From: Fragilaria crotonensis
Taxonomy: Eukaryota; Bacillariophyta; Fragilariophyceae; Fragilariales; Fragilariaceae
Reading direction: 5' to 3'
Assembly (NCBI GenBank): GCA_022925895.1
Contig: JAKSYS010000513.1
Span: 1-45,676, forward strand
Length of the DNA stretch: 45,676 nucleotides
Both the position numbers and the translations under genes were made by a program. Position 1 is the first letter of the stretch; every line of letters starts with the position of its first letter. Positions 1-12,105 of the stretch are shown piece by piece. The notes beneath the pieces were generated by a model. That model was not told where the DNA came from and made no database searches. It saw only the letters and a list, made by a program, of their open reading frames with translations.

Positions 1-2
1 CG

Positions 3-1268
3 GTCGGTCACCGACGGCTGCGATGTCTTGCAGCCTCCTTGGCAGTTCTTCAACGAAACAGTGCAGCGTTCGGCATTCCAGTACTTTCATCATCCGCAGC
101 ACTATTCTCAACAACGTCACTTTCAGCCACACCGGAGTACAACGAACTGCCCGAGGACTTTCCTCGTCGACAAGACGCTTTGGTCGCACTGGAAGCCGTC
201 CGAAAGGCATGCGCAATAACGCTTGCACTTCAACCTGATTCCTCCCAAAAAATTACCACAACTACAGTCTCGAAAACCGATTTGTCACCCGTAACGGTGG
301 GGGATTTTGCGGCCCAAGCGGTCGTTCTGCGACATTTGCACGAAGCTTTTGCCAACGACTCATTCATTGCCGAAGAAAGCAGTCAACCGCTGGCAGATGA
401 TGAAGAGCTGTCCAAGGAAGTTCTAGCGGCCACGTCTATGGAAAGCGTCGAAATCGTCATGGATAGCATCCAGTTAGGAAAGCAGTACGAATTGTGGGAT
501 GAGGTCGGTCGACCTCCTCGAGTCTGGTGTCTTGATCCGATTGATGGGACCAAAGGATTCCTGAGAGGAAAGAGAGAAGGAGGGCAATATTGTGTTGCCT
601 TGGCTCTCTTGGAGGACGGAGTTCCATCTATCGGGGTTCTGGGATGTCCAAATCTGCCTGCAAGTCCAGTTGACTTTGACTATGCGTGGAGACACGACGA
701 GACATCCGACAACAACCAAGGATCACGAGGGTGTATTTTTGTGGCGAGCAAAGGTGGGGGATGCTACCAACTTCCTTACATTCCAGGTGCACCATCTCAA
801 CTGCTTCACGTGACATCTAACGACGGATCAATCAAGGATCCATCGGAAGGTCGCTTTTGCATTGGGGTGGAGCGATTCAGTGACGCCCTAGGGCTATGTG
901 CCCGCACGGCGCGAGTCCTGCTTGGAGATGGTGCCCTCACGGACGACGGTGAAATTGTGAACGCGCGACGAATAGATAGTCAAGCCAAGTATGGTGTTTT
1001 GGCTCGAGCAGGAGCAGAGTATTACGCGCGTCTTCCCAAGCCAGGATATGTCGAGTGGATTTGGGATCACGCGGCAGGATATGTGGTGCTAACTGAAGCT
1101 GGAGGGCAAATGACGGACCAGGCTGGCAAGGAGATTGATTTTTCGCTTGGAGCCAAAATGTCAGACCACGTATCAGGTGTACTTGGTAGCAACGGGGGTA
1201 TGTTTCATGCAGCTCTTGTAGATGCCTTTCAGCAGCAAGAGGAAGAAAGACTACTGTCACAAAACTAG
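3..1268 (+). CDS. 3'(2'),5'-bisphosphate nucleotidase (HAL2/SAL1 type), 5' partial
   Basis: Enzyme that removes the 3' phosphate from PAP and the phosphate of PAPS, relieving by-product inhibition in sulfate assimilation and RNA turnover. Seen: the inositol-phosphatase fold signature, with an early acidic metal pair in FIAEESS, the Mg-binding motif DPIDGTKGFLRGK (about bases 535-575) and the C-terminal WIWDHAAG motif (about 1059-1080). The reading frame is open to the left edge, and the first in-frame ATG lies far inside the fold (about 438), so the true start lies upstream of the window. The visible N-terminus is Ser/Ala/Arg-rich ahead of the catalytic domain, suggesting a mitochondrial or plastid presequence; plant SAL1 works in these organelles, so an organellar PAP phosphatase is inferred. 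It ends about 14 bp from the convergent PLAC8 gene. Confidence 0.93.
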   Translation, partial: VGHRRLRCLAASLAVLQRNSAAFGIPVLSSSAALFSTTSLSATPEYNELPEDFPRRQDALVALEAVRKACAITLALQPDSSQKITTTTVSKTDLSPVTVGDFAAQAVVLRHLHEAFANDSFIAEESSQPLADDEELSKEVLAATSMESVEIVMDSIQLGKQYELWDEVGRPPRVWCLDPIDGTKGFLRGKREGGQYCVALALLEDGVPSIGVLGCPNLPASPVDFDYAWRHDETSDNNQGSRGCIFVASKGGGCYQLPYIPGAPSQLLHVTSNDGSIKDPSEGRFCIGVERFSDALGLCARTARVLLGDGALTDDGEIVNARRIDSQAKYGVLARAGAEYYARLPKPGYVEWIWDHAAGYVVLTEAGGQMTDQAGKEIDFSLGAKMSDHVSGVLGSNGGMFHAALVDAFQQQEEERLLSQN

Positions 1269-1281
1269 AAAAGAGTTAAAG

Positions 1282-1932
1282 CTACACAATTATGACAGGG
1301 GACAAGGATGGTAAACCCGTTGGTGAGCAACACTCTGCACGCCTCTGCTCGTAGTTTGCAGTCTGCCGAGCAATTTGAGCCACGCTACAGCATCCGCACC
1401 AAAACGCACAGCAGCAGTCTTCCATACCGGCGCAGTGCTTCTCTGGAATCTCATAGTGCCGACGAACTGCAGAGCGAAGCTTGATGAGGAGAATGAGCGA
1501 GTAGAGATAAAACAGAGTGGTCACCACGTTGTAGAGAGATCGCTGCCACAGCGAACAAGGTGGATGTGTCACTCTCATGGTACCGTCCTCTTGGGCTTCA
1601 AACTCTGGACCTGGAGGGTCAAGAATGCTTGATATAATCCAGTACGAAATGACCAAGATTACCATGCGCTGAAAGGTGACCTTGTATTCGTTTTCAGGAG
1701 CAGGATCACCCCATAGATTCATCTTGAGACGAGTCAAGATCTGTGCCATGAGAATCTGAGGAACGCAACATGCTAACAAGACGCTGGGGTGGAAGACACC
1801 AAATTTACAACAGTCGAAAAGGCCGTCCTTCCAACGGCCATGCGGGGTAGTGTCTTCGAACCCTCCTCCGCTGGAGCCTGCAAGGGAAGTCAACTCCGTC
1901 GCAACAACGACAGGCACGAACGGTACCATCAT
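1282..1932 (-). CDS. PLAC8 family cysteine-rich membrane protein
   Basis: 216 residues. Recognised by the PLAC8 (DUF614) pattern: a CCKFGVFHPSVLLACC stretch near residue 41, a cluster of cysteines (CCCAFWCGCC) near residue 172, and a following QIARQ segment. Two hydrophobic stretches, around residues 90-105 and 133-153, would form the membrane hairpin. PLAC8 proteins in plants (PCR, FWL) affect metal export, cell number and membrane microdomains; the role here is unknown. Two consecutive ATGs open the frame and an in-frame TAG lies just upstream, which supports this start. The C-terminal tail after the cysteine cluster is short. It is convergent with the bisphosphate nucleotidase gene, with almost no spacer. 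Confidence 0.85.
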   Translation of the reverse strand: MMVPFVPVVVATELTSLAGSSGGGFEDTTPHGRWKDGLFDCCKFGVFHPSVLLACCVPQILMAQILTRLKMNLWGDPAPENEYKVTFQRMVILVISYWIISSILDPPGPEFEAQEDGTMRVTHPPCSLWQRSLYNVVTTLFYLYSLILLIKLRSAVRRHYEIPEKHCAGMEDCCCAFWCGCCSVAQIARQTANYEQRRAECCSPTGLPSLSPVIIV

Positions 1933-2915
1933 AACCTGACCCTCTTTTACTCCACCATCAGGCTACAAAAGTGCAACAGCAGCCAGGAGCGAATGAGCAC
2001 TGGCTCGTTAGTTTCAAAATGTGAAGAATTGCATAAAGGCAACTGTCAACACTGATCACAAATCTGTGAACAAGCACTTCTATAACTTACAACAGTGACA
2101 GGAAACGTCATTCCACAGTAGATGGCCTGGAATGCAAAACCTGCAATGAGGAACAAGAGTTATGCGAGTTGAGTTGACACTGTGGGACTGCGACCATTGA
2201 TCACATCTCGCCTTCACATGTTGACGACGAAGCGCGCCGATTTCTACTAGGATCACGTATCACCCTGCTTCGCTTCTCACATTACCCACTTACCCGCCGG
2301 CAAATCGGCAGGCGCTACTACCTGCACCATCTCGGTGGCGATTGCATTTGGAATACCCATGGTGTACTAACGGTTCTAATCTCTTTTTGGTTCGGGTCCG
2401 TTTTGGACGAATCTCGAATCAGTTATTGATGGGAGTTCGTATTCAATGATGTGTTCGTTTTTGAGAATCACCATCCAGCCAGATTTCATTCTCCCAGGGT
2501 ATAGTGGAACGAATACTGCCGACATGTAGCACCCGCTTAGTATGCATACATACATACTACATACGGACTCCTATGCATACCGTCGGTATGCGTAGTAGTA
2601 GACATGGTACAAGTCTACTGGCCAAAAATTGCCAATATCAATATGCCCCTTCTGGAGTCTGTGACAGGAAACACGAGTCAGATCAAAGATCACCGTCGAA
2701 GGCCGGTCCATGTCCGTACGACTTAACGACTCGCGTCTCGCGTCCTCCGATTCTAACCAGTTCATACTCTGAGTCGTATTTTGAAACATAGCGAGCCAAC
2801 TGAACATTTTGCCGTAATCCTGGATTGATGTCCCCAATCACAAGTCTCAAGAACCTATTTTGATAGAGCACAACCAAAATCTCGTGGCAGAAGTGAGACC
2901 GAATCAAACTCTTTC
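1933..2915. other. Intergenic region, no gene recognised
   Basis: About 1 kb lying upstream of the PLAC8 gene and downstream of the WW gene. Only short open frames without recognisable domains are present. A small cluster of TGCATAC/CATACTAC words lies near 2540-2600. Nothing else stands out. Confidence 0.6.
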
Positions 2916-3884
2916 TTACAGCATCACTATGGCTTCTACTAGCGAATCAACGTTGAACAGAGGTCGATTCCTAGCCTCCTGGCGGCAGATTCGTGAAAAG
3001 ACATGCGCAAAAGGGACATAACACACCCGGTGTGGAACATGTAGGATAGCTACGTCCGATGCATCTGCGTCGACGGGCTCCATAGCGATGGTGGGTATCG
3101 ATTTCATAGCTGTTTCGTCACGCTCCATAGCATCGAATGGCGCGTGGCTCTCCACATGGAATGGTTTTACGGTCGTATCATGGTTTCGCGATGGATCCAA
3201 TTTTGAGCCTTTTATACCATGGAAGGTCTCAGTTCCGCGGTGGTTCCCTTCTTTTGGTTGTGTAGCGACAATAGAATTCTTGTTGTGCAGCGTTTCGACG
3301 GGTTCTTCGTCGACAACAGTCAAAGATTTATGACCATGCGGCGTATCATCCGTCAATATATTGATCGGTATCAGACCCTCTGCATGATCCACGTGTTTAA
3401 CCATGATTGATCCGACTACATGCCCGTCGTGACTTGACGTACCCTCCGGCATCGCCGTCACAACCATTGGAGAGTCCAGTATCTGAAGTGGATCATTGAA
3501 GCAAGTTCGTCCCCGCAGTTCAGTTGTACCACTATCAGCCCCATGCAGTCGCCACGAAATACCCGTTACAATAGCTGAAATGACCAGCATTACAACAGTC
3601 AACGTCTGTCCCGACATCATCTTCTGTTTGTTCAAAGCATTATGATGATTTGTATCAACAACAACGAAGCCTCTAGGGATTTCATTCCTCTGAGCATCGT
3701 GAGTTTCATTTTCTGCGTGCTCATTCAAATCGTTGTGCACATGATAATTCTCGTCATCCGGCAAGATCCATGTTACAATCCTAGTTTTGGGATGAAAGTA
3801 GTATTCGCGTTGAGCGCGTTCACTGTAATATGCCTGCCACGTCTCTTCAACTTCTCCTTGATCTTCTCGTTTCAGAGTCGTCAT
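2916..3884 (-). CDS. WW-domain protein with one membrane segment
   Basis: 322 residues, starting at an ATG at 3882-3884. Residues 15-42 form a WW domain: W16, the aromatic pair Y28-Y29 and W39, with P42 behind, at the usual 22-residue spacing of the two tryptophans. WW domains bind proline-rich ligands. A single hydrophobic segment at about residues 91-108 (TLTVVMLVISAIVTGISW) is flanked by Lys and Arg and probably spans a membrane, leaving the WW domain on one side and a roughly 210-residue His/Asp/Glu/Thr-rich tail on the other. The tail matches no family I recognise. No N-terminal signal peptide is seen, so a type II signal-anchor arrangement with a cytosolic WW domain is the simplest reading. 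The function is unknown; expression is not proved. Confidence 0.7.
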   Translation of the reverse strand: MTTLKREDQGEVEETWQAYYSERAQREYYFHPKTRIVTWILPDDENYHVHNDLNEHAENETHDAQRNEIPRGFVVVDTNHHNALNKQKMMSGQTLTVVMLVISAIVTGISWRLHGADSGTTELRGRTCFNDPLQILDSPMVVTAMPEGTSSHDGHVVGSIMVKHVDHAEGLIPINILTDDTPHGHKSLTVVDEEPVETLHNKNSIVATQPKEGNHRGTETFHGIKGSKLDPSRNHDTTVKPFHVESHAPFDAMERDETAMKSIPTIAMEPVDADASDVAILHVPHRVCYVPFAHVFSRICRQEARNRPLFNVDSLVEAIVML

Positions 3885-4498
3885 TATACGCGATCAATGG
3901 AGAATCTCACAATGAAATCTGCGGCATGGGTGCTACTGTATCAACAATGGGTGCCAGGAAATTCGGATCTGTAGTAAAGGCGAGGACAGTGATTGTGATG
4001 TTCAGAGTTCGGATTGATGTAAAATGTGTAATATGGTGTATGGTCGTATGGTACATTATTCATACGCTCCTACCAGGTACTACATGTACATTGCACATGC
4101 GGCACCGAATACTGTAGTACAAAGTACTACCAGTAGTACCGACCACCAGAGTGCTGTGAATGGGCATACACACTAATTAATGGAATAATACGTACAGTAG
4201 AATACCGGTAATTACTAAAATAATATCTGATATAGTCGTATATATGATTAGAGGCTAAAATCCTTCAGAAATTGAACCATAATGAGGTTTGAGTTTGATG
4301 AGAGGGCAAAACTTCTTGAAAAAATTCTCCCGAACAAATACTACCGGTACCCAACCCCCAGTCCATGCTCCATACTGATACTATTGCGATTGCTACTTGC
4401 AGCCTTCAATCCTTCATTCTTCATCCCGCCATCCATCAACCATCACACCATCACCCATCACTCAACAGCATTATGTGTTACACCGGCTTCAACTCGAA
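3885..4498. other. Divergent intergenic region with GTAC-type repeats
   Basis: About 0.6 kb between the 5' ends of the WW gene and the pseudouridine synthase gene, so it should contain both promoters. Bases 4070-4140 hold a run of GTAC-centred words (for example AGTACTACCAGTAGTACC), followed by an AT-rich stretch at 4160-4260. No gene is recognised. Confidence 0.55.
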
Positions 4499-5542
4499 AT
4501 GATGACTATTGAGACTTGTCCATGGATCCGCATCTGTTGGATAACGATCTTCATCCTCTCACCATCCTGGGCCTGGACCATACCAAAATCCTATCAAGCA
4601 TACAAGAGTAGTCGGTCGCGAGGATTGTACCAGCAAAGGTGGTCGGTGTCTCGAATCCACCTTTCGAACAATGTCGGAGATGAAGATCCAGATGTCCTAC
4701 CGGTAGTCTTCCATGACTCGGTTACCCTGATCGACGAAGGCCGTCATCATTTGGTCGTCAACAAACCATCTTCGGTCGTGTGTCATCATAGTGATTGGTG
4801 TGGTTCGCGTTCGCAGGTTTATCAAGTTCCCATGTTGCAACGCGTCCGAGAAGCTGTCGGTGGTCGCAAGGTCAATCTGGTACACCGGCTAGATCGAGGC
4901 GCAAGCGGGTGTTTGCTTCTCACGTACACGGACGATGCCGATTCTACGGCTGTATTGAGTGCCGCAATGTCACAGGCCTCGAAAACGTACGTGGCGCTGG
5001 TGCGAGGCGAAGGAATCTTGAGGGGTGACGATTTGAAAACCAAGGGATGGTTTGTTGTTGACCGGCCCATTAAGAACGAGAAAGGAAAGCTTCACAATGC
5101 AACTACGTACTTTCGATTTGTCGCTGGTCAGGATAACGACTCGGGACAAAATGATAAAGCTCGAGCATCGTTGGTCCTGGCTCGACCTGTTACAGGACGA
5201 TGGCATCAAGTTCGACGACATTTAAATGGCCTCAGTCACCCCATATTGGGCGATTCAACGCATGGGAACTCTCAGATTAATCGGGAGTGGAGGGAAGGTC
5301 GCGGCCTCCCTGCCGAACGAATATGTCTGCATCTGCTTAAGTTGTCTTTACCCCCTACTGAGTACACCCCCAATGGGATTGACGTTGAATGTCCCCTACC
5401 AGATGACATGATGACATTGCTACGGACACAGCTACCTGATGTCCTTCGAGACGCTGATACTATCCTAAAGGAAGAAGGGTTGACACTTCAACCACGACTT
5501 TCAGGGAGGACCATCCCAATTGCGATTTCGATAGATCGGTAG
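4499..5542 (+). CDS. RluA-family RNA pseudouridine synthase, TruC-like, with targeting presequence
   Basis: 347 residues. Isomerises uridine to pseudouridine in RNA. Seen: HHLVVNKPSSVVCHHS (substrate-binding strand), then HRLDRGASGCLL with the catalytic Asp at residue 132, the KTYVALVRG strand, and the closing GRWHQVRRHLNGLSHPILGD then HG block. That closing block and the following Leu-His motif resemble bacterial TruC, which modifies U65 in tRNA, more than RluD; the exact target is inferred. The start is the tandem ATG at 4499/4502: the open frame extends upstream but only from a TTG. The chosen start gives a hydrophobic signal-like N-terminus (ICWITIFILSPSWAW) followed by a basic Ser/Arg-rich stretch, suggesting import into the plastid. 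No S4 domain is seen. It is convergent with the gene at 5598, 55 bp away. Confidence 0.88.
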   Translation: MMTIETCPWIRICWITIFILSPSWAWTIPKSYQAYKSSRSRGLYQQRWSVSRIHLSNNVGDEDPDVLPVVFHDSVTLIDEGRHHLVVNKPSSVVCHHSDWCGSRSQVYQVPMLQRVREAVGGRKVNLVHRLDRGASGCLLLTYTDDADSTAVLSAAMSQASKTYVALVRGEGILRGDDLKTKGWFVVDRPIKNEKGKLHNATTYFRFVAGQDNDSGQNDKARASLVLARPVTGRWHQVRRHLNGLSHPILGDSTHGNSQINREWREGRGLPAERICLHLLKLSLPPTEYTPNGIDVECPLPDDMMTLLRTQLPDVLRDADTILKEEGLTLQPRLSGRTIPIAISIDR

Positions 5543-5597
5543 CGATATAATTGGTTACACTTAGCATGTTGTAAGAAAGACGCCCAACTCGTGTTGG

Positions 5598-6585
5598 TTA
5601 GAAAGTGAACTGTCGGCGGACGCGCACTTTCGCAGCCAACGCCTTGAGAGACGTCCCCTTCAGTGGCAATGAACAGTCGGTGACCCAGCGACCATTCATG
5701 CTTCGGTCCGTCCAAGTTACATGAATTGCCTCGGTAGGATCAACTTTGGTTCGGATGGATCCAGATTCCAATCGAATGTTCCAATTGTACACAATCTTGG
5801 CCGTATGCAGGGAAATCTCCGGTGAAATAACATTTCTTTGCCAAGTGTGAAGATAAGTGAGTGTCGGATTTTTCGGCACGCGCAATAAACACGAGATAAG
5901 GGTATTACACTTTCGCCACTTGTGATTCTTACCGTTCGTCGATTGCATGGACAACGCTCAAAGTGGGTTCTTCGTACTGCAAATTGAGAATCGCCTTCGT
6001 CCTACCCGACCCAGTGATACCTTCCAACGTGCAACTTGGAGTGTTGCGAGTGAAGTCAAACGATGGAGAAACCTTGAGAGCACTAACGCTGATGGATGAG
6101 GGAAGATTCAGCATGAAATTTCCCTTGATCCCTTCCAAGATGCGCTTGCCTCCAAACGTTACCTTCGCGATGATACTGGCAGTGTTTCCTTTGGTTGCCT
6201 GGATGATACATGTAGTCCGTTTTTGTTTGAAGTGATACGACGGTTGGATATCTAAATCACCATATCCGTCTTTGGCAAACCGCCATTCCGAGTCGACCGT
6301 CGACGGCAATCCGCCCTCGGCATGGCTGTACCCCAAACTTGCTCGAATCGATTTGAGCAACGGCAGCCAGTGGGGAAGAGGAGGATCCCGGCTCTGCACC
6401 GACCACTGTGCCGTGGGACGGAGTGCACTCAGATCCGCCCATTTGGTAGGAGTGCCACCGCCTTCGGCATCCGGATCTTTCAATGTAATTGTCAGCACCG
6501 GTCCGCTGATTGCGAAGCGCGCCAAACCAAAATTCAAGCATGTCAGCAGTACGATCCAGCGAAGGGACGTTCCTGATTGGACCAT
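5598..6585 (-). CDS. Unknown protein with signal peptide, two exons
   Basis: Predicted 296 residues from exons 6585-5933 and 5835-5598. The 97-nt intron (5932-5836) has a GTAAGA donor and AAAG acceptor; the splice joins codons in phase and replaces the TAA that ends the first open frame. The chosen ATG at 6583-6585 opens a hydrophobic N-terminus (LRWIVLLTCLNFGLARFA), a likely signal peptide or bipartite plastid leader; a longer frame upstream begins only with TTG. The mature part alternates short hydrophobic and polar stretches with many Gly, Ser and Thr, as in beta-rich proteins, and includes a GGKRILEGIKGNFML segment. I recognise no family. It is probably a lineage-restricted protein. It is divergent from the kanadaptin gene. 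Confidence 0.7.
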
Positions 6586-7288
6586 GATCGACTTGTAGTA
6601 TCCTGCAACAACTGCTACAGCTACAACGACGACTTCGTTTTGGGTTGTCAACTATTGGAGTACTCGAGCACTCGGGTCTCGAGGGTACACGATGTGCAAA
6701 TGAAAACCTTGACAGACGAGCGCAAAATACGTCGAGTCAAACGTTTCTGACGAGTGAAGCGCCTTTCGCGATCAAGAATCTTCCATCAGATGACATCTGT
6801 AGATCTGTACACTGTATGTACGCATACGCCATCCACTTATTATTGACACTCGCAGTGGTATACGACCGGTACTGTAGCTACTTGTAGTGGCTAGTACCGG
6901 TAGTACTGGAGTATGATTGTACACAGTACAGTACATGTACTTGGTACGTAATACCGGACCGAAAGGGCGAAAATCGATGAACTGCTCCCTGTTGATTTGC
7001 ACAAATATACAATGTACAGTACCAGTAAAGCGTGTAGCACTACTCGAGTATGTGGTACTACAGTACATGGGAACTGTTGATTTGTCTGTTCGAAGTACTG
7101 TAGCACTGTAAGTGAAATACTGTAGCACCTGTTAGAAGTACGGTTTAGTATGCAAGATGCCAGTACCAGGTACTGCGAGTATCGAGCATGACAAAAAGAA
7201 AGGAGAAACCACCACACATCAAGCTGCACATCAAATGCAAATTTCAAAGTTAGGTATCACCTCATGTTGATGTCACCTGTTACCCACT
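6586..7288. other. Divergent promoter region rich in GTAC/TACTGTAG words
   Basis: About 0.7 kb between two 5' ends. From about 6850 to 7175 it is dense in overlapping words built on GTAC, ACCGGT and TACTGTAG (for example TAGTACCGGTAGTACTGGAG near 6891). The same vocabulary recurs in most gene-free stretches here. No gene is recognised; the short open frames are by-products of the repeats. Confidence 0.6.
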
Positions 7289-8869
7289 ATGGCAGACTAT
7301 CAGAAGCCGTCTTGGTGTCAAGCTCCAGCTCATACGTGGACCTTAGTTGAAATAAAGAACGGAACTGAGATTGCGCAGCATGTTCTAAAGGATGCTTGCA
7401 TTGTACTTGGCAGGGCCGCCGACATGGTGGATGTGGAATTGGCCCACGAGAGCTGTTCTCGTCGGCACGCCCGCATTGCCTTTGATTCCAGGGGCATTCC
7501 GTGGTTGCGTGATTTAGAATCCACTCATGGGACGACCGTAAACAAGAAACACCTCCCCGCGGCGGCGATTGGAAAAGCGGAATCTGCATCGACAAAATTG
7601 GGGTCCAGGGGTGTTGTGTTGTTTCCTGGTGACGTCTTGCAGTTTGGGGCCTCAACTAGGTTGTTCTGTGTCGAAGGCCCAGCGGAATTCGAGCGTGGAG
7701 CCATGAAGGCGATGCAGCAGCAACAAGAAGCTCAAACCACAACCACAACAACCCGCCCTCTTCATCTCCAAGGTATCGATGATGAACCGGAGCAACCCAA
7801 GATTTTGGACGAGAATTCTATACCCTCGCAGCACTACAAGGCATGGGAAGCCTTGAAAGCAAGGCGATACAAACTACAGAACCTACAAACAGAAAATGAC
7901 CGTATCGAAGCCAAGGGGGAGCTAACTGAAGGCCAACAACGACAGCTGGAACGAAACAGGCAAAGGATGGAGAGTCTACAGGAGGAGATCGACGAAGCGG
8001 AGCAAGACTTGCTGAATAAGATTTATCCAGGACCAAAGGTCGGACCGAAAAGTTTGTTCAATGCTGCGGATGATGATGACGACGTTGACGATAGAACCGG
8101 TGATGCACGGCGCTCGGACAACAGCGAAGTCGAAACTGAGGATTCGCTCGTTGCGAAGTGGAAACAGTGTTACGTCGAATACGGCACTCATAAGTTGTCC
8201 GTCGCTAGAGCTGAGAGTAGACTGCGTGCGCTTGAAGAGCGACTTACGCATGCTGGGGATGAGGAAGAACGTTTTTATGTGCAAAACGATCTGGACTTGG
8301 CGCAGGATGTATACCAGAAATCGAGTCAGCGACTGGATGCGATCCTGTGTGACGTCAAGGAGACGGAAAAACTGCTTCGCATTGTGAACAGAAAGATCAT
8401 CGCAGACTTTGAAACAGGTTTCATCGGAATGGATGCAATGCCTCCGCCGGGGGTGTCAATAGACATGCCGCCACCTTCTCTCGCCATGCCTCCTCCACCT
8501 CCAATGTCGCAGATATTGCCTTCCCCTTCTCTCGCCATCGATTCTTTGCCAGTGCCGGCAGGGCAGATTCATCCTCCGACAAATGCAAAGGGGAAGGAAG
8601 CGCTTGTCAATGAGCCACTTGCGAAGCGACCACGTGTTGTCGGTCCAGTTATGCCTCCGCCTGCTCGGAAAGCTCCGACCCAGACGGGAACGCTTGCATA
8701 CCTTGCTTCATCGTCAACTGCGGGCGATCGGTGTGTTATTGCTGAAGGAAAGAAAGAAAAGTCCGCAGATGCATGGCTTGAATCGAAGAAAGACGAATGG
8801 AGGGCACCCGCCGGCCAAGACGGAAGCGGCAAGACGAAGTTGAACGACAAATTTGCAGGTAGATACTAA
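7289..8869 (+). CDS. Kanadaptin-like FHA-domain protein (SLC4A1AP homologue)
   Basis: 526 residues. An N-terminal FHA phosphothreonine-binding domain (about residues 20-130) carries the expected LGR, SRRHARI and ESTHGTTVN motifs and the RLFCVEGP strand. The KPSWCQAP lead-in and GASTRLF sequence match kanadaptin rather than other FHA proteins. Downstream the conserved kanadaptin landmarks follow: an acidic DDDDDVDDRTG stretch, ESxVAKW-type motif (EDSLVAKW) and a long coiled coil to about residue 370. Then comes a Pro/Met-rich segment (repeated MPPP) and a basic tail. Animal kanadaptin also has a dsRNA-binding-like segment after the FHA domain; it seems absent here. Kanadaptin is nuclear and linked to pre-mRNA splicing in recent work; that role is inferred. 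The start ATG directly precedes the conserved region. Confidence 0.87.
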   Translation: MADYQKPSWCQAPAHTWTLVEIKNGTEIAQHVLKDACIVLGRAADMVDVELAHESCSRRHARIAFDSRGIPWLRDLESTHGTTVNKKHLPAAAIGKAESASTKLGSRGVVLFPGDVLQFGASTRLFCVEGPAEFERGAMKAMQQQQEAQTTTTTTRPLHLQGIDDEPEQPKILDENSIPSQHYKAWEALKARRYKLQNLQTENDRIEAKGELTEGQQRQLERNRQRMESLQEEIDEAEQDLLNKIYPGPKVGPKSLFNAADDDDDVDDRTGDARRSDNSEVETEDSLVAKWKQCYVEYGTHKLSVARAESRLRALEERLTHAGDEEERFYVQNDLDLAQDVYQKSSQRLDAILCDVKETEKLLRIVNRKIIADFETGFIGMDAMPPPGVSIDMPPPSLAMPPPPPMSQILPSPSLAIDSLPVPAGQIHPPTNAKGKEALVNEPLAKRPRVVGPVMPPPARKAPTQTGTLAYLASSSTAGDRCVIAEGKKEKSADAWLESKKDEWRAPAGQDGSGKTKLNDKFAGRY

Positions 8870-9023
8870 AACGCTTGCGAGCGGATTCAACTAATGGAGA
8901 TTTGCCTTATCTACTGTCCATAGAGTCACTGAGTTGGGCAGCAACGACTAACAAACTCACTATACGGTCTCAGTAACTAACCTACCGGTAGACATGCCGA
9001 AGGTTAACGAGGGACTGACAAAT

Positions 9024-12105
<3,082 letters not shown>

